Of a DNA stretch of 33,104 nucleotides, positions 6,803-15,182 are shown one piece after another (the first letter of the stretch is position 1; each line of letters begins with the position of its first letter). The position numbers and the translations under genes were made by a program. Origin of the DNA: Massilia glaciei (GTDB lineage Bacteria > Pseudomonadota > Gammaproteobacteria > Burkholderiales > Burkholderiaceae_D); the NCBI RefSeq assembly GCF_003011895.2, contig NZ_PXWF02000263.1, forward strand, positions 1 to 33,104. Reading direction: 5' to 3'. A model generated the notes under the pieces. It did no database searches. It was not told the DNA's origin and worked only from the letters and a program-made list of their open reading frames with translations.

Positions 6803-9055
6803 TTACTGGCGCACGCAATCGACGAAGTAGCCGATCTTGCCGTCCACCTCGCGCTTGACCAGGCCGTGCACATCGGTCTCGAAGCCCGAAAAGCGCTCGT
6901 TGAAGTCGCGTGCGAAGCGCAGGTAGTCGACGATGGTCTTGTTGAAGCGCTCGCCCGGGATCAGCAGCGGAATGCCCGGCGGGTAGGGCGTCAGCAGGAT
7001 CGCGGTGATGCGTCCCTCGAGGTCCTCGATCGCCACGCGGTCGATTTCGCGGTGCGCCATTTTGGCAAACGCGTCCGACGGCTTCATGGCCGGGATCATG
7101 TCGGACAGGTACATCTCGGTCGTCAGGCGCGCCACGTCGTAGGCCTTGTAGAAGTCGTGGATCTGCTGGCACAGGTCGCGCAGGCCCATCGACTCGTAGC
7201 GTGGGTTGGTCTGCGCGAACTCGGGCAGGATGCGCCACATCGGCTGGTTCTTGTCGTAGTCGTCCTTGAACTGCTGCAGCGCCGTCACCAGCGTGTTCCA
7301 GCGGCCCTTGGTGATCCCGATCGTGAACATGATGAAGAACGAATACAGGCCGCACTTCTCGATGATCACGCCGTGCTCGGCGAGGTATTTGGTCACGATC
7401 GACGCCGGAATGCCGGTCTCGCCGAACACGCCGTCGAGCGTCAGGCCCGGCGTCACCACCGTGGCCTTGATCGGGTCGAGCATGTTGAAGCCCGGGGCCA
7501 GATTGCCGAAACCGTGCCAGTCGTCCTCGGCGCGGATCATCCAGTCGTCCTGGGTGCCGATGCCTTCTTCGCTGAAGGTGTCCGGGCCCCAGACCTGGAA
7601 CCACCAGTCCTGGCCGAATTCGGCGTCGACCTTGCGCATCGCGCGGCGGAAGTCCAGTGCTTCAAAGATCGACTCCTCGACCAGCGCGGTGCCGCCCGGC
7701 GCCTCCATCATGGCGGCGGCGACGTCGCACGAGGCGATGATCGAATACTGCGGCGAGGTCGAGGTGTGCATTAGGTACGCCTCGTTGAAGGCGTCGCGGT
7801 CAAGCTTGACGGTCTCGGACTCGCGCACCAGCACCTGCGAGGCCTGCGACAGGCCGGCCAGCAGTTTGTGGGTCGACTGGGTCGAGAAGATCATCGACTC
7901 TTTGGCGCGCGGGCGGTCGCGCCCGATCGCGTGCATGTTCTTGTAGAAGTCGTGGAAGGTCGCATGCGGCAGCCACGCCTCGTCGAAGTGCAGGGTGTCG
8001 ATCTTGCCGTCCAACATTTCGCGCAGCGTCTCGACGTTGTAGACCACGCCGTCGTAGGTCGACTGGGTGATGGTCAAGATGCGCGGCTTCTTGTTGACGG
8101 CGTTGCGGGCGAACGGGTTCGCTTCGATCTTGCGGGCGATGCTCTCGGGCGTGAATTCCTCGAGCGGGATCGGGCCGATGATGCCGAGGTGGTTCCGGGT
8201 CGGCATCAGGAACACGGGAATTGCGCCGCACATGATGATCGAGTGCAGGATCGACTTGTGGCAGTTTCGGTCGACCACGACGATGTCGCCGGGGGCGACC
8301 GTCGAGTGCCAGACCATCTTGTTCGAGGTCGAGGTGCCGTTGGTGACGAAGTAGCAGTGGTCGGCGTTGAAGATGCGGGCCGCGTTGCGCTCGGACTTGG
8401 CGACCGGGCCGGTGTGGTCGAGCAGCTGGCCGAGTTCCTCGACCGCGTTGCAGACGTCGGCGCGCAGCATGTTCTCGCCGAAGAACTGGTGGAACATCTG
8501 GCCGATCGGCGACTTCAGGAAGGCCACGCCGCCCGAGTGGCCCGGGCAGTGCCACGAATAGGAGCCGTCGTTGGCGTAGTTGACCAGCGCGCGGAAGAAC
8601 GGCGGCGCCAGGCCGTCGAGGTAGGACTTGGCCTCGCGGATGATGTGGCGCGCGACGAATTCGGGCGTGTCCTCGAACATGTGGATGAAGCCGTGCAGCT
8701 CGCGCAGCACGTCGTTCGGAATGTGGCGCGAGGTGCGCGTCTCGCCGTAGATGTAGATCGGGATGTCGGAGTTCTTGTGGCGGATCTCCTGCACAAAGGC
8801 GCGCAGCGCGGTCAGCGCGAAGTTGGTCTCCTCGACCGAGCCGCCGCCGAATTCCTCGTCGTCGATCGACAGCACGAAGGCCGAGGCGCGCGACTGCTGC
8901 TGGGCGAACTGGGACAGGTCGCCGTAGCTGGTCAGGCCGAGCACTTCCATGCCTTCCTTTTCCATTGCGGCGGCAAGCGCGCGGATGCCGAGGCCGGAGG
9001 TGTTCTCGGAACGGAAGTCCTCGTCGATGATAACAATAGGAAAACGAAATTTCAT
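6803..9055 (-). CDS. PLP-dependent arginine/lysine/ornithine decarboxylase (AdiA-like)
   Basis: A fold-type I PLP decarboxylase of the inducible acid-resistance family, 750 residues (E. coli AdiA is about 756). It has an N-terminal receiver-like wing domain (about 1-130), a PLP-binding core and a C-terminal domain. The PLP lysine is Lys397 in 'STHKLLAGLSQAS', and Asp358 in 'LHFDEAW' should bind the pyridine nitrogen. The segment 'NEAYLMHTSTSPQYSIIAS' resembles AdiA more than LdcC/CadA, so arginine is the likelier substrate, but that is inference. The ATG at 9055 has GGAG six bases upstream; an in-frame TTG at 9067 is less likely. No amino-acid antiporter gene is adjacent, unlike the adiC or cadB arrangements. 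A biosynthetic polyamine role is therefore also possible. Confidence 0.9.
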   Translation of the reverse strand: MKFRFPIVIIDEDFRSENTSGLGIRALAAAMEKEGMEVLGLTSYGDLSQFAQQQSRASAFVLSIDDEEFGGGSVEETNFALTALRAFVQEIRHKNSDIPIYIYGETRTSRHIPNDVLRELHGFIHMFEDTPEFVARHIIREAKSYLDGLAPPFFRALVNYANDGSYSWHCPGHSGGVAFLKSPIGQMFHQFFGENMLRADVCNAVEELGQLLDHTGPVAKSERNAARIFNADHCYFVTNGTSTSNKMVWHSTVAPGDIVVVDRNCHKSILHSIIMCGAIPVFLMPTRNHLGIIGPIPLEEFTPESIARKIEANPFARNAVNKKPRILTITQSTYDGVVYNVETLREMLDGKIDTLHFDEAWLPHATFHDFYKNMHAIGRDRPRAKESMIFSTQSTHKLLAGLSQASQVLVRESETVKLDRDAFNEAYLMHTSTSPQYSIIASCDVAAAMMEAPGGTALVEESIFEALDFRRAMRKVDAEFGQDWWFQVWGPDTFSEEGIGTQDDWMIRAEDDWHGFGNLAPGFNMLDPIKATVVTPGLTLDGVFGETGIPASIVTKYLAEHGVIIEKCGLYSFFIMFTIGITKGRWNTLVTALQQFKDDYDKNQPMWRILPEFAQTNPRYESMGLRDLCQQIHDFYKAYDVARLTTEMYLSDMIPAMKPSDAFAKMAHREIDRVAIEDLEGRITAILLTPYPPGIPLLIPGERFNKTIVDYLRFARDFNERFSGFETDVHGLVKREVDGKIGYFVDCVRQ

Positions 9056-9329
9056 GTGCGGCTCCAAAGCGAAGCGCCGCGAGGAACTGCCACGCCAGAA
9101 TTGGCGGAACGTCGCTCACGGCACCGATAGAAAACAAGATGCGGATTTTCGCAGAAATGCGCGTGATCCGGTGAAAAAACTTTTGTTAGAGTATCCACAA
9201 CAGTCACATGGTGTCGCACTGCTGGGTTTGCCCCGCCATAAAAGCACAATCTGGCGCCACACTTGACGGCCGATCCGGCGCAAAAGACGCTGGTCAAGGT
9301 ATGCGCGGCTACCCCGGCAGCGGCGCGCC

Positions 9330-9818
9330 TTAAGCGCGCCGTTCCAGCGTCACGAAGGAGAAATCGAAGCCGTTCGCCTCGGAATGGTGCGCCTCGCGCG
9401 CTATCTCCTGCCAGACGTTCGGGTCGATCGCCGGAAAAAACGTGTCGCAGGCGAAGGTGTGGTCGATCTCGGTGACGATCATGCGGCCGGCCAGGTCCAT
9501 CGATTCGGCAAAGATTTGCGCCCCGCCGATGATAAACGCCGGCGTCCCGCCCGCCAGCGCGATGGCCGCGTCGAGCGAGCCGACCGACTCGACCCCGTCG
9601 TGGCGCCAGTCCGGATTGCGCGTGATGACGATATTGCGCCGGTTCGGCAGCGGACGGCCGATCGAATCGAAGGTTTTGCGCCCCATGATGATCGGGTGGC
9701 CCGAGGTGACGCGCTTGAAATGCGCCAGGTCTTCGGGCAACCGCCACGGCAGCGTGTTGTTGACGCCGATACCGCGCTCGGCGTCGATCGCCACGACGAT
9801 GGTCAATTGCGGGTTCAT
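9330..9818 (-). CDS. folA: Dihydrofolate reductase
   Basis: Reduces dihydrofolate to tetrahydrofolate with NADPH, regenerating the cofactor consumed by ThyA. The 162 residues are normal for FolA. Visible features: '[27 protein letters not shown]' positions 9-35 with Trp25 and catalytic Asp30 (Asp27 in E. coli), '[18 protein letters not shown]' for NADPH binding, and 'FIIGGAQIF'. The ATG overlaps the thyA stop by four bases (ATGA), so the two are translationally coupled. A GC-rich hairpin, CGGCGCGC against GCGCGCCG, spans the stop codon but has no T-run, so termination there is doubtful. Confidence 0.96.
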   Translation of the reverse strand: MNPQLTIVVAIDAERGIGVNNTLPWRLPEDLAHFKRVTSGHPIIMGRKTFDSIGRPLPNRRNIVITRNPDWRHDGVESVGSLDAAIALAGGTPAFIIGGAQIFAESMDLAGRMIVTEIDHTFACDTFFPAIDPNVWQEIAREAHHSEANGFDFSFVTLERRA

Positions 9819-10609
9819 ACGGCGATCGGCGCCTTGATGCCCGGGTGCGATTGATAATCGACGATCTCGAAATCCTCGAATTTATAATCGAACAGCGTGT
9901 CCGGCTTGCGCTTGAGCACCAGCTTGGGCAAGGGCAGGGTGTCGCGCGACAGTTGCAGGTCGACCTGGTCGAGATGGTTCGAATAGATATGGCAGTCGCC
10001 GCCGGTCCAGACGAATTCGCCCACTTCGAGGTTCGCTTGCTGGGCCATCATGTGCAGCAGCAGCGCGTACGAGGCGATATTGAACGGCACCCCGAGGAAG
10101 ATGTCGGCGCTGCGCTGGTAAAGCTGGCACGAGAGCTTGCCCTCGGCGACATAAAATTGGAACAGCGCGTGGCACGGCGGCAGTTTCATCTGGCCGATGT
10201 CGGCCACGTTCCATGCCGAGACCATCAGGCGGCGCGAATCGGGATTGGTCTTGATCTGATCGAGGACCTGGCTGATCTGGTCGATATGGCCGCCGTCCGG
10301 CGTCGGCCAGTTGCGCCACTGGTAGCCGTAGATCGGGCCGAGATTGCCTTGCTCGTCGGCCCACTCGTTCCATATCGAGACGCCATTTTCCTTGAGGTAG
10401 GCGATGTTGGTGGAACCGGCAAGGAACCAGATCAATTCGTGGATGATCGACTTCAGATGCAGTTTCTTGGTTGTCACGAGCGGGAAACCATCGGCCAGAT
10501 CGAAGCGCATCTGGTAGCCGAAAACGGACAGCGTGCCGGTGCCGGTGCGGTCTGTTTTTTTGGTGCCATGTTCTTTCACATGGCGCATGAATTCAAGATA
10601 TTGGCGCAT
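9815..10609 (-). CDS. thyA: Thymidylate synthase
   Basis: Methylates dUMP to dTMP using methylene-tetrahydrofolate. The 264 residues equal the E. coli ThyA length. The catalytic cysteine is Cys146 in '[11 protein letters not shown]', Arg21 lies in '[12 protein letters not shown]', and the dUMP-binding '[17 protein letters not shown]' and C-terminal '[10 protein letters not shown]' are intact. It is the first gene of a thyA-folA pair. No Shine-Dalgarno sequence precedes the ATG; a TAAAAT hexamer ends seven bases before it, suggesting a very short or absent leader. The amylase terminator lies between thyA and the upstream gene. Confidence 0.97.
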   Translation of the reverse strand: MRQYLEFMRHVKEHGTKKTDRTGTGTLSVFGYQMRFDLADGFPLVTTKKLHLKSIIHELIWFLAGSTNIAYLKENGVSIWNEWADEQGNLGPIYGYQWRNWPTPDGGHIDQISQVLDQIKTNPDSRRLMVSAWNVADIGQMKLPPCHALFQFYVAEGKLSCQLYQRSADIFLGVPFNIASYALLLHMMAQQANLEVGEFVWTGGDCHIYSNHLDQVDLQLSRDTLPLPKLVLKRKPDTLFDYKFEDFEIVDYQSHPGIKAPIAV

Positions 10610-10616
10610 GGGCGAT

Positions 10617-10622
10617 ATTTTA
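10617..10622 (-). promoter_or_regulatory. -10-like hexamer directly upstream of thyA
   Basis: TAAAAT on the minus strand ends seven bases before the thyA ATG. If used, transcription would begin at or next to the start codon. No good -35 box is seen at 17 bases, so confidence is low. Confidence 0.3.
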
Positions 10623-10643
10623 ACTGATGGCGCCCCGCCGCGG

Positions 10644-10668
10644 AAAAACGCCCCGCCAAGGCGGGGCG
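10644..10668 (-). terminator. Intrinsic terminator after the amylase gene
   Basis: On the minus strand a GC-rich stem of about eight or nine pairs (CGCCCCGC with GCGGGGCG, loop CTTG) is followed by TTTTT. It lies about 30 bases past the amylase stop and insulates thyA from it. Confidence 0.85.
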
Positions 10669-10698
10669 CCGGGCAATGCTTCCGGAGTCAACGACTCC

Positions 10699-12819
10699 TT
10701 ATTGGCGGAACGCGCTGACAGGAACGGTGTACGGCGCGCTGCCGCATGCCGGCACTGTGATCACCCGGTTGGCGCCGGTTTCCCACTGCAGCGGCCTGAC
10801 GCCTTTCTTGATGTACTTGTACTGGTAGGTGGTGCCCGCATTCAGGTTGCGCGATACTTTCCACAGGGGCCAGGCGGTGCCAGGCAGCTTGGTAGCCGTG
10901 GCGGTGTCCCAATTGCCCAGTTCGGTGCCACTGCCGGTCAGGTACACATCCTGCCCGACGACGGTGGTGTTGTCGGTCACCTGGAAGTTGATCTGCACCT
11001 GGCAAGTTCCTAGTGCCAGGGTCTTCACCTCCAGCGCCGGGCTGCTTGGCCCCGAACTGTTGTTGGCGTTGTCGACCGCCGACACCGTGAACCGATAAAC
11101 CGTATTCGGCAGCAGACCGTTGGCGGTGAAGCTGGTGCCGGCGGTGAAAGCGGGAGCGCCGCCGTCGCGCACCACGTTGTAGCCCTTCATGCCGCTGCCG
11201 CCCGCATTGTCGGTCGAGGCATTCCAGCGCAGGGAGATACTGTTGCTGCCGACCAGGGTGGTGGCAAGGCCGGTTGGCACCGATGGCGGCGTGATGTCGC
11301 CGGTAACCGCACCGATCTTCTGGCCGGCGTGGATCGCGACGGCGGGAATGCCGGCGCCATTCATGCCGGGGATGTTCAGGTTGGCGGTGCCGTCGGCATG
11401 GACGGTGACGACGTCGGCCGAACAGGCGGTCTTGGTCGAATTCAACAAGCCATTGATGACGTTGCAATACTGGCCTTGCGCCATCCCGGTCCTGAAGGTC
11501 GCGACCCACGCATTGCCGTCGTCGCGGTTGATGGCGAGAAAGCCGCGGTCGCCGCGATGGAAGGCGACCCGGTCGCCGCCGTTGGTGGTCCAGTCGTCGA
11601 TCTGCCACTTGCCCTGGGTCTGGTTGCGGAACTCAACCATATTGCTGATTTCGCGCCAGCGGTGCTGCTGGTCCCAGTTGGTAAAATTGGGTGTGCCGTT
11701 GACGTAGATGTTTCCGGTCGGGACGGCGGTGGTGTCGTCGGCCTGGTTGCCGGTCAGTTTGAAGCCGGACTGCAATTGCGGCTGGCCGTACGGGTAGGCG
11801 AGCATGAAGATGTTGGCCAGGTTGAACAGCTTGCCGCTGTTGCGTGAGGTCAGCGAATCGTTGTGGCGTTCGAGGTCGTGGTTGCTCACGAACACGGTGG
11901 CGTCGCGGCTGGCGTACAGGCCGCGCGGATTCGGGCTCGTGTCGTTGATCGGCAACATATTGGCCAGTTGCGAGATCGAGGTGCCGTTGCGGTTGAACGT
12001 GTCGCGCATCACGTCCTTGTACTTGAATTCGTTCATCGAGCCGAGGCTGAAGTAAATCGCGCGCTCGGTGCTGTCGATCGGGCCGAAGCCGCCGTAGATT
12101 TCGCCCGTCACCCATGGTTTGGTCATGCCGAAGGCGCTCGCCGTGGCGCTGTTGAGGGGGCCGGCGATGGTGAGCATCGCCTTGAGGTCGTTGGCGGCGA
12201 TGTGTTTGGCGGCGTCGATGCGGAAACCGGCCACGCCCAGGCTCAGCAGGTCTTTCAGGTAGGCGCCGGTGGCCTGGCGCACCTTGTCGGACCCCGTGCG
12301 CAGGTCGGGCAGGTCGCCGCCCAACCAGCAGTCGTGCACGTTGGTGGCGCTGCTGTCATTGATGTCGCAGCGCGGGTGGAAGTCGGCGCTCCCGTAACCG
12401 GGGCCCGGGTAGTAGGATGCGCCGTTGTAGCTGCTGCCCGCCTCGCCGGTGCCGGTGCCGTTGGCCATGTGGTTGAGCACGACGTCGGCATAGATGGCGA
12501 CGCCGGCGTTACGGCAGGTGTTGACCATGTCGGCCAATTGCTGGCGCGTGCCCAGGCGGCCGTCGAGCCGGTAGCTGGCGGGCTGGTAGCGCTCCCACCA
12601 TTGGTTGGTGTTGCCCTTGGCCTCGGACGGCACCGAGATCTGGATCGCGCTGAAGCCGGCAGGTTTGAGCGCCTGGGTGCACTCCTGCGCGATGTCGGTG
12701 TATTTCCATTCGAACAGATTGACATACACCTGGCCCGGCGCGGCATGGGCCTCTAGCGGGCTTGCAAAACAGGCCGCAACGCTTGCCGCCATCAGTGCTT
12801 TGTTGAACACGATTTTCAA
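10699..12819 (-). CDS. Secreted alpha-amylase: GH13 + FN3 + CBM20
   Basis: Endo-hydrolyses starch outside the cell. The 706 residues read: signal peptide 1-26, GH13 barrel about 30-400, C-terminal beta domain about 415-500, fibronectin type III about 510-600, and starch-binding CBM20 about 605-705 with Trp637, Trp653 and Trp679. Catalytic residues are Asp202 ('GFRIDAAKH'), Glu240 ('VTGEIYGG') and Asp315 ('VSNHDLERH'). It resembles the animal-type chloride-activated amylases. However, the position that holds Arg or Lys in chloride-binding members ('PYGxxR') is Gln348 here, predicting chloride independence. The start is a TTG at 12819, supported by AAGGAG six to seven bases upstream and by a signal peptide beginning there. 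It has its own promoter region with palindromic sites, lies downstream of a LytS/LytR pair, and ends at a strong terminator. Confidence 0.95.
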   Translation of the reverse strand: MKIVFNKALMAASVAACFASPLEAHAAPGQVYVNLFEWKYTDIAQECTQALKPAGFSAIQISVPSEAKGNTNQWWERYQPASYRLDGRLGTRQQLADMVNTCRNAGVAIYADVVLNHMANGTGTGEAGSSYNGASYYPGPGYGSADFHPRCDINDSSATNVHDCWLGGDLPDLRTGSDKVRQATGAYLKDLLSLGVAGFRIDAAKHIAANDLKAMLTIAGPLNSATASAFGMTKPWVTGEIYGGFGPIDSTERAIYFSLGSMNEFKYKDVMRDTFNRNGTSISQLANMLPINDTSPNPRGLYASRDATVFVSNHDLERHNDSLTSRNSGKLFNLANIFMLAYPYGQPQLQSGFKLTGNQADDTTAVPTGNIYVNGTPNFTNWDQQHRWREISNMVEFRNQTQGKWQIDDWTTNGGDRVAFHRGDRGFLAINRDDGNAWVATFRTGMAQGQYCNVINGLLNSTKTACSADVVTVHADGTANLNIPGMNGAGIPAVAIHAGQKIGAVTGDITPPSVPTGLATTLVGSNSISLRWNASTDNAGGSGMKGYNVVRDGGAPAFTAGTSFTANGLLPNTVYRFTVSAVDNANNSSGPSSPALEVKTLALGTCQVQINFQVTDNTTVVGQDVYLTGSGTELGNWDTATATKLPGTAWPLWKVSRNLNAGTTYQYKYIKKGVRPLQWETGANRVITVPACGSAPYTVPVSAFRQ

Positions 12820-12944
12820 AGCTGTCTCCTTGATTTTTTATAGGAATAATTTTTTGTCATGGCGGCCGGTCCATTCGCGCTGCGGGCCGGCCCGCCAGCG
12901 TGCCATTCGCAGCGTTGGAAAAACGATGAATGAATGATAACGCG

Positions 12945-12973
12945 GTTTTATTGTCGCGTAGTTTTACTACCAA
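12945..12973 (-). promoter_or_regulatory. Candidate amylase promoter
   Basis: On the minus strand TTGGTA (12973-12968), a 17-base spacer and TAAAAC (12950-12945) form a fair sigma-70 promoter. The palindrome at 12958-12970 overlaps the -35 box and the spacer, so a protein bound there would block polymerase. Confidence 0.4.
12958..12970. promoter_or_regulatory. Operator-like palindrome, site 1
   Basis: GTAGT-TTT-ACTAC is followed by CAAA. It shares GTAG-n-T-n-TACTACCA with site 2, 118 bases away. It sits on the candidate amylase promoter. Confidence 0.45.
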
Positions 12974-13075
12974 AACAATCGAAATTCGTGATTTCGATGG
13001 TGCTTTGCAACACGGTTTGAGTAATATCAAGGGCTGGTCGTTGGGAAGGGGCGGTGCGGGACTTGCTGAGGGGTT

Positions 13076-13088
13076 GTAGCTATACTAC
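13076..13088. promoter_or_regulatory. Operator-like palindrome, site 2
   Basis: GTAG-CTATA-CTAC is followed by CA. It is the second copy of the motif at 12958-12970 in the same orientation, about eleven helical turns upstream. It may be an auxiliary operator for DNA looping. Confidence 0.4.
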
Positions 13089-13123
13089 CATTTGGTGCGT
13101 CTGAGAATGTTTCCGACGGGTTG

Positions 13124-13894
13124 CTAGACCAGGTCGTCGAGGGCGCTGCGGTAGTTTCGGCTCAGCGTAAGGCGGCTGCCGTCACTCATCATGACCAGGC
13201 TGTCGCCACCGAACCAGGGCAGGATTTTGCGCACATGGTCCAGGTTGACGATGTGGGAGCGATGGATGCGCCGAAACAAGGCCGGCTCCAGGCGCTCGAG
13301 CATGCCCACCATCGTTTCGCGAACCTGATAGTGTTCCTCCTTGGCGTGCAGGCGGACGTAGTTCTTCTCCGCGGTGACATACATGATGTCGGCCGTCTTG
13401 ATCAACTGTTGCGATTCACCTACACGGACCAGAATGCGCTCGCTGACATTGCTTGCGCAGGCCAGTCGGCTCAATACGCCGGCCAGCTCGGCGTGCGATT
13501 CGGCAAGGTCGCCCGAACGCAGTCGCGCGCGCGCCTTTGCCACCGCCCGCGCAAAGCGGGGGCGGGCGAAGGGCTTGAGTAGGTAGTCGATCGCATTGGC
13601 GTCGAATGCGGCGACCGCGTAGTGGTCGAAGGCGGTGGCGAATATGGTCGCAGGCATGCGCCCGACACCGATCTTTTCGAGAACCTGCAGCCCCGTGTAT
13701 TCGGGCATTTCAACGTCGAGGAACACGAGGTCCGGCGCCAGCTGCTCGATCGCGAGGCAGGTCGCCCGGCCGTCGCGGCACTCGGCGACCACGACCATAT
13801 CGGTCTCGTCGGCGAGAAACTGCAGCAAGCGCCTGCGCGCCGAGGTCTCGTCGTCAGCGATCAGCACGCGGATCGGCGTGTCGGCCCTATGCAT
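13124..13894 (-). CDS. LytR/AlgR-family response regulator (receiver + LytTR)
   Basis: A cytoplasmic DNA-binding response regulator, 256 residues. The receiver domain (about 8-125) has the acidic pair Asp14/Asp15, phospho-acceptor Asp60 ('VFLDVEMP'), Thr87 and Lys107 ('LLKPF'). The C-terminal LytTR domain (about 150-255) has 'ADIMYVTAEKNYVRLH' and 'FRRIHRSHIVNLDHV'. It overlaps the upstream histidine kinase gene by eight bases, so the two are coupled and the kinase is its obvious partner. Targets are unknown. The amylase gene follows on the same strand after 230 bases of LytR-free sequence and a new promoter region, so control of amylase by this regulator is possible but unproven. Confidence 0.93.
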   Translation of the reverse strand: MHRADTPIRVLIADDETSARRRLLQFLADETDMVVVAECRDGRATCLAIEQLAPDLVFLDVEMPEYTGLQVLEKIGVGRMPATIFATAFDHYAVAAFDANAIDYLLKPFARPRFARAVAKARARLRSGDLAESHAELAGVLSRLACASNVSERILVRVGESQQLIKTADIMYVTAEKNYVRLHAKEEHYQVRETMVGMLERLEPALFRRIHRSHIVNLDHVRKILPWFGGDSLVMMSDGSRLTLSRNYRSALDDLV

Positions 13895-14942
13895 ACGCCC
13901 GCTCGCCGAGGGCCGCTTGTGGAATGCGCAGGCGCGCGATCGTGCGCGTGTTCTCGCGTATCAGGTCGAAGTGTTTGCCGCCGCCGTAAAGGGCGTCGAG
14001 CCGCTCGCGCGTGTTGCGCAGCCCGATCCCGAAGCCCTTTTGCGCCTCCAGTGTGGCGGGCGCGTCGTCTTCGACCTCAAGCAGCATGTCGTGACCGTCG
14101 GCATGGGCGCGGATGGCGATGCTGCCGCCGTCCCCGCGCGGGGCGACACCATACTTGATCGCGTTCTCGACGAGCGGCTGCAGGATAAACGGGGGAATCT
14201 CAAACCCGAGCAAGGCGTCGGGGATGTGCCAGCTGATTCTAAGCCGTTCTTCAAAGCGGATCTTTTCGATGTCGAGATAGGCTTCGATAAAGCCGATCTC
14301 CTGCCTGAGAGTGACGACCGGGCTCCCGACCTCTTGCAGGGAGATGCGCAGCAGTTCGCTGAGGCGGTTGAGCATCCGGTCGGCGGTGTCGACGTCGTAG
14401 TGCATCAGCGAGGCGATTGCGTGCAGGGTGTTGAACAAAAAGTGCGGCTGCAACTGGATCTTCAGGCTTTGCAGCTGGGCGTGGACGAGCGCCGCCTTGT
14501 GCTCGGCCACTTGCAATTCGCGCTGCCGCGACAGCTTTTGCGCATCATGCATCTGGACCACGCCAAGAAAGCAGAAGTAGGTCAGCATGCCAAGGTGGAA
14601 GCACGTCTCGAAGGCAACTTGCATCACGCTCAAGAAGGACAGCCTCGCGCCCGTTCCCGTGATCTCGAAAAAGACGAGGTGGCCCAGCGTGATAACGAAC
14701 TGCGTGAAAAGCGCGCCCACCACCAGATGAAACAGCCATGCCCGCCAATGCCGGCGCACGGGATAGCGGCGCATGAGCGGCATCGCCAATATGCCGACCA
14801 AGGCCCATACGGCGAAATGCGACACGCTGAAGACCAGTACGGTTTTCCAGTAGGCGCTCGCAAAGTTGAGCGAAAAGTTATACAAGCAGGCCAGCGCCCA
14901 CGCGCCCCAATAGATCGGAGGCGGAAGTCTAAGTCGAAGCAT
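13887..14942 (-). CDS. LytS/YehU-type membrane sensor histidine kinase
   Basis: Inner-membrane sensor kinase partnered with the adjacent LytTR regulator; 351 residues. The first 130 residues hold about four hydrophobic segments with no large extracytoplasmic domain, so it probably senses a membrane or small-molecule signal. A short coiled linker (about 135-160) leads to the His_kinase domain with 'LQPHFLFNTLHAI', phospho-acceptor His167. The HATPase domain has 'FILQPLVENAIKYGV' (N-box) and 'GFGIGLRNTRERL' (G-box). The start is an ATG at 14942 giving 'MLRLRLPPPIYWG'. A LacI-box-like palindrome lies 66-73 bases upstream in the gap shared with the divergent SnoaL-like gene. Confidence 0.93.
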   Translation of the reverse strand: MLRLRLPPPIYWGAWALACLYNFSLNFASAYWKTVLVFSVSHFAVWALVGILAMPLMRRYPVRRHWRAWLFHLVVGALFTQFVITLGHLVFFEITGTGARLSFLSVMQVAFETCFHLGMLTYFCFLGVVQMHDAQKLSRQRELQVAEHKAALVHAQLQSLKIQLQPHFLFNTLHAIASLMHYDVDTADRMLNRLSELLRISLQEVGSPVVTLRQEIGFIEAYLDIEKIRFEERLRISWHIPDALLGFEIPPFILQPLVENAIKYGVAPRGDGGSIAIRAHADGHDMLLEVEDDAPATLEAQKGFGIGLRNTRERLDALYGGGKHFDLIRENTRTIARLRIPQAALGERAYA

Positions 14943-15005
14943 CGTTTTTGTTGAAAACCGCTCGTAAAGGTGGTGGCAAGTGCCTGTCTGCCAATGGATT
15001 GAGTG

Positions 15006-15017
15006 TAAAGCGCTTCA
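15006..15017. promoter_or_regulatory. LacI-family-like operator half of TAAAGCGCTTCA type
   Basis: A perfect AAGCGCTT core (15008-15015) with TGTA and CATG flanks resembles the CG-centred operators bound by LacI-family repressors. It lies between the divergent kinase and SnoaL-like genes. No LacI-type gene is in the window. Confidence 0.3.
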
Positions 15018-15182
15018 TGTGTGCCCTTGATTCCGACCATCACGCGAATCACACGGCTCGTCCCAGCATCGTCCCACATGGATTGCCGATGATGCAAGCT
15101 TGGCACACATCAGGCCAGGTCCGGTATCCCGAAACCCCGCTTGATTCAGGTTTTTCCACCACTCATATCAGAAAGATCACGC

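Larger units (their letters stand above)
12820..13123 (-). promoter_or_regulatory. Amylase upstream regulatory region
   Basis: These 304 bases hold no gene. They are more AT-rich than their surroundings and contain the AAGGAG ribosome site, a candidate promoter at 12945-12973 and two similar palindromic sites at 12958-12970 and 13076-13088. Confidence 0.6.

Noticed and set aside
9316-9340. GC-rich hairpin across the folA stop as a terminator
   Set aside because: There is no T-run after the stem on the minus strand.
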